64,000 bases of DNA, from the NCBI GenBank assembly GCA_002077065.1, contig NAJO01000002.1:806001-870000 (forward strand). Direction: 5' to 3'. This stretch comes from Cryoendolithus antarcticus. Lineage: Eukaryota > Ascomycota > Dothideomycetes > Cladosporiales > Cladosporiaceae. The translations under genes and the position numbers were made by a program. Under the pieces are notes generated by a model. It saw nothing but the letters and a program-made list of their open reading frames with translations, did not search any database and was not told where the DNA came from. Shown here one piece after another: positions 62,801 through 64,000 of the stretch (positions are counted from its first letter, which is position 1; each line of letters starts with the position of its first letter).

Positions 62801-64000
62801 AGTGTGGAGAGGACTCTGAGATCAGAGACTCGCGAGGCCAGGTACAATGGACGGACGTACGAGACGTGGAGCTCTGGTCGTTTCGGCGTGGGACGTCGAT
62901 CCTTGCGCTTCGATGAAAAGGATCCCGCAAGTCGTGCGTGTCCAAGGCACTCTCCGGAACCTGCAGGATGTGTAAAAGCGCGGCATGCTTTTGTAAGTCA
63001 TTGCCGTATAATCCGGAAAACAGCGGGTCTGATTTTACATGCCACAGTCGCAGTCCTCCTCCGGCTGTATCGAGTCACGCTGGTAATAGCCTCTGTGGCG
63101 AAGCGGTGGTGAGTATACTGTCTCTTTTCTTCTTTTGCTTTCGCACGTATTTGAACCCGACTGAGATGAGACTCGCACCTCACGCTACGACGACGTGTCC
63201 CACCGATACTAGCCTCGAGTCATCAAGGACACAAAGCCACTTTAACGGCCAAGCATTTCTTATCCTTCTCGAGGCATAGTACGCGAGCGCGAAAACGGCA
63301 TGTTCCGACTAGGCTTTGGTAGTGCTGCATCTGCATAGAGTTCGGTCGCTGGTCGAAGCATGCCCATCCGTTGCCGATGGCCGTTCCGGAGATCCGTTCC
63401 TCGGAGCAGACGTGCGGTAGCATTGCCTCCGAGACGGCAAGACCACACCGCGGAGAATGTAGGCGTAGGCGCCATGCATGGTGGCGAAGGTATGTGGAGC
63501 GAAGACTTTCGAGGGAACTTCAAGCCGTAGTGACCGCTGCAGTGAGAGTAATGCAGGAGGACGCCGAGAGGTGCGGAGACGCGCTGTTGTGTGCTGCTCT
63601 GCAATTACCTGCCCACTGACTGGGCCCGACGCTGCATCTTCGGCAACGTTTGCTGGTGGAATTGCATGTCAGTCACCTCCTGGTGGTGCCCGCTGTGTGG
63701 GTGAATAGAATTGCGTCTAGTCGCTGCAGTCGTGGGAGGCAGGCAACCCGAGGGGATGCCGTTATGCCACCGAATTGACGTTACGATGTAGAGAGGCAGC
63801 CTCGGAGCTGCACTCCCTGATGCTTTGCACAGCAAAGACGATGTGCCGTGTCGCACCCGCGGTCAAGATGGCGGTGCAACAGCGAGGAGGTGTAGTTCAT
63901 ACCAAGCTTTCTTTGAAACAGCAGCTTTACCCGACCCCTGTGGACTGATCTTACTGTACTTCTCGATCACGCTGACCAAATCGGCATGGGATACCAAACA
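59897..64000. other. 4.1-kb gene-poor region to right edge
   Basis: No convincing gene. The longest frame, 60825-61415 on the minus strand (196 codons), has no domain or splice structure. A tRNA-like stretch occurs at about 62513-62600 (minus). At the right edge a minus-strand frame is open from 64000 to a stop at 63863-63865 and could be the end of a gene outside the window, but with only about 45 codons this cannot be supported. The first few hundred bases must hold the Zn2Cys6 gene promoter. Confidence 0.4.
62513..62600 (-). pseudogene. tRNA-like relic (possible)
   Basis: Read on the minus strand, an A-box-like TGTCGCAACGGTTA is followed, at a distance suiting an intron-bearing tRNA, by a B-box-like GAGTTCAATTCC. 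The acceptor stem ends do not pair, the T-stem has mismatches and no clean anticodon stem can be drawn, so if it was ever a tRNA it has decayed. A chance match is possible. Confidence 0.2.

Noticed and set aside
63070..63210. A-box-like TGGCGAAGCGG near 63096 and B-box-like GGGTTCAAATAC near 63155
   Set aside because: The two boxes lie on opposite strands, so they cannot form one tRNA gene.
63863..64000. Minus-strand frame open to the right edge
   Set aside because: About 45 codons with no motif; cannot be told from chance without sequence beyond the edge.

Overview
The window is nuclear DNA from a filamentous ascomycete. The evidence is short spliceosomal introns (46-72 nt, GT(A/G)AG donors, CTAAC/CTGAC-type branch points), intergenic gaps of a few hundred bases, and fungus-type proteins (Zn2Cys6 regulator, RTA1 family, 2EXR protein, CYT-4-like mitochondrial exonuclease, DUF4267). 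Gene style and protein character suggest a dothideomycete, but that placement is inference. About 29 protein genes can be modelled, roughly half of them interrupted by one to three introns; no rRNA, CRISPR array or intact transposon is visible.

Layout, left to right. Positions 1-335 hold the last two exons of a multicopper oxidase cut by the window edge. Then come an aromatic amino acid decarboxylase (-) and TDP1 (+), SNF4 (-), a PTC1-like PP2C (-), ESCRT-III VPS2 (-) divergent from mitofusin FZO1 (+), Golgi GDA1 (+), a RidA-amine oxidase fusion (-), an RTA1-family membrane protein (-), a kinesin (+), LCB2 (+), acetoacetyl-CoA synthetase (+), TPI1 (-), U1-70K (-) divergent from mitoribosomal mL43 (+), a TRI12-type MFS transporter (+), a DUF4267 protein (+) and a 2EXR protein (-). 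These are followed by a dihydroxyacetone-synthase-type transketolase (+), a HypX-like protein (+), a small membrane protein (+), U2AF35 (-), RPC34 (-), a CYT-4/DSS1 exonuclease (-), alkaline ceramidase (+), a glutathione S-transferase (-), an NBP2-like SH3 protein (+) and a Zn2Cys6 regulator (-). The last 4.1 kb (59,897-64,000) hold no gene I can support.

Most genes are ordinary housekeeping genes: sphingolipid synthesis and breakdown, splicing, Pol III, mitochondrial RNA decay, membrane remodelling and glycolysis. The most unusual locus is at 37.8-44.6 kb. A transketolase of the formaldehyde-using dihydroxyacetone synthase type is followed, on the same strand and after a gene-free 2.2 kb, by a protein with the full domain order of bacterial HypX. 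HypX is the enzyme that makes the CO ligand of [NiFe]-hydrogenase from a formyl group. Ascomycetes are not known to have such hydrogenases, so this is a candidate one-carbon module with an unexplained product. The RidA-amine oxidase fusion, which lacks the RidA catalytic arginine, is a second unusual architecture. Non-coding oddities are a diverged dispersed repeat (about 400-540 and 9,098-9,236), a 122-bp-period tandem duplication downstream of the transketolase, and a GC-AG intron after a two-codon exon in VPS2.
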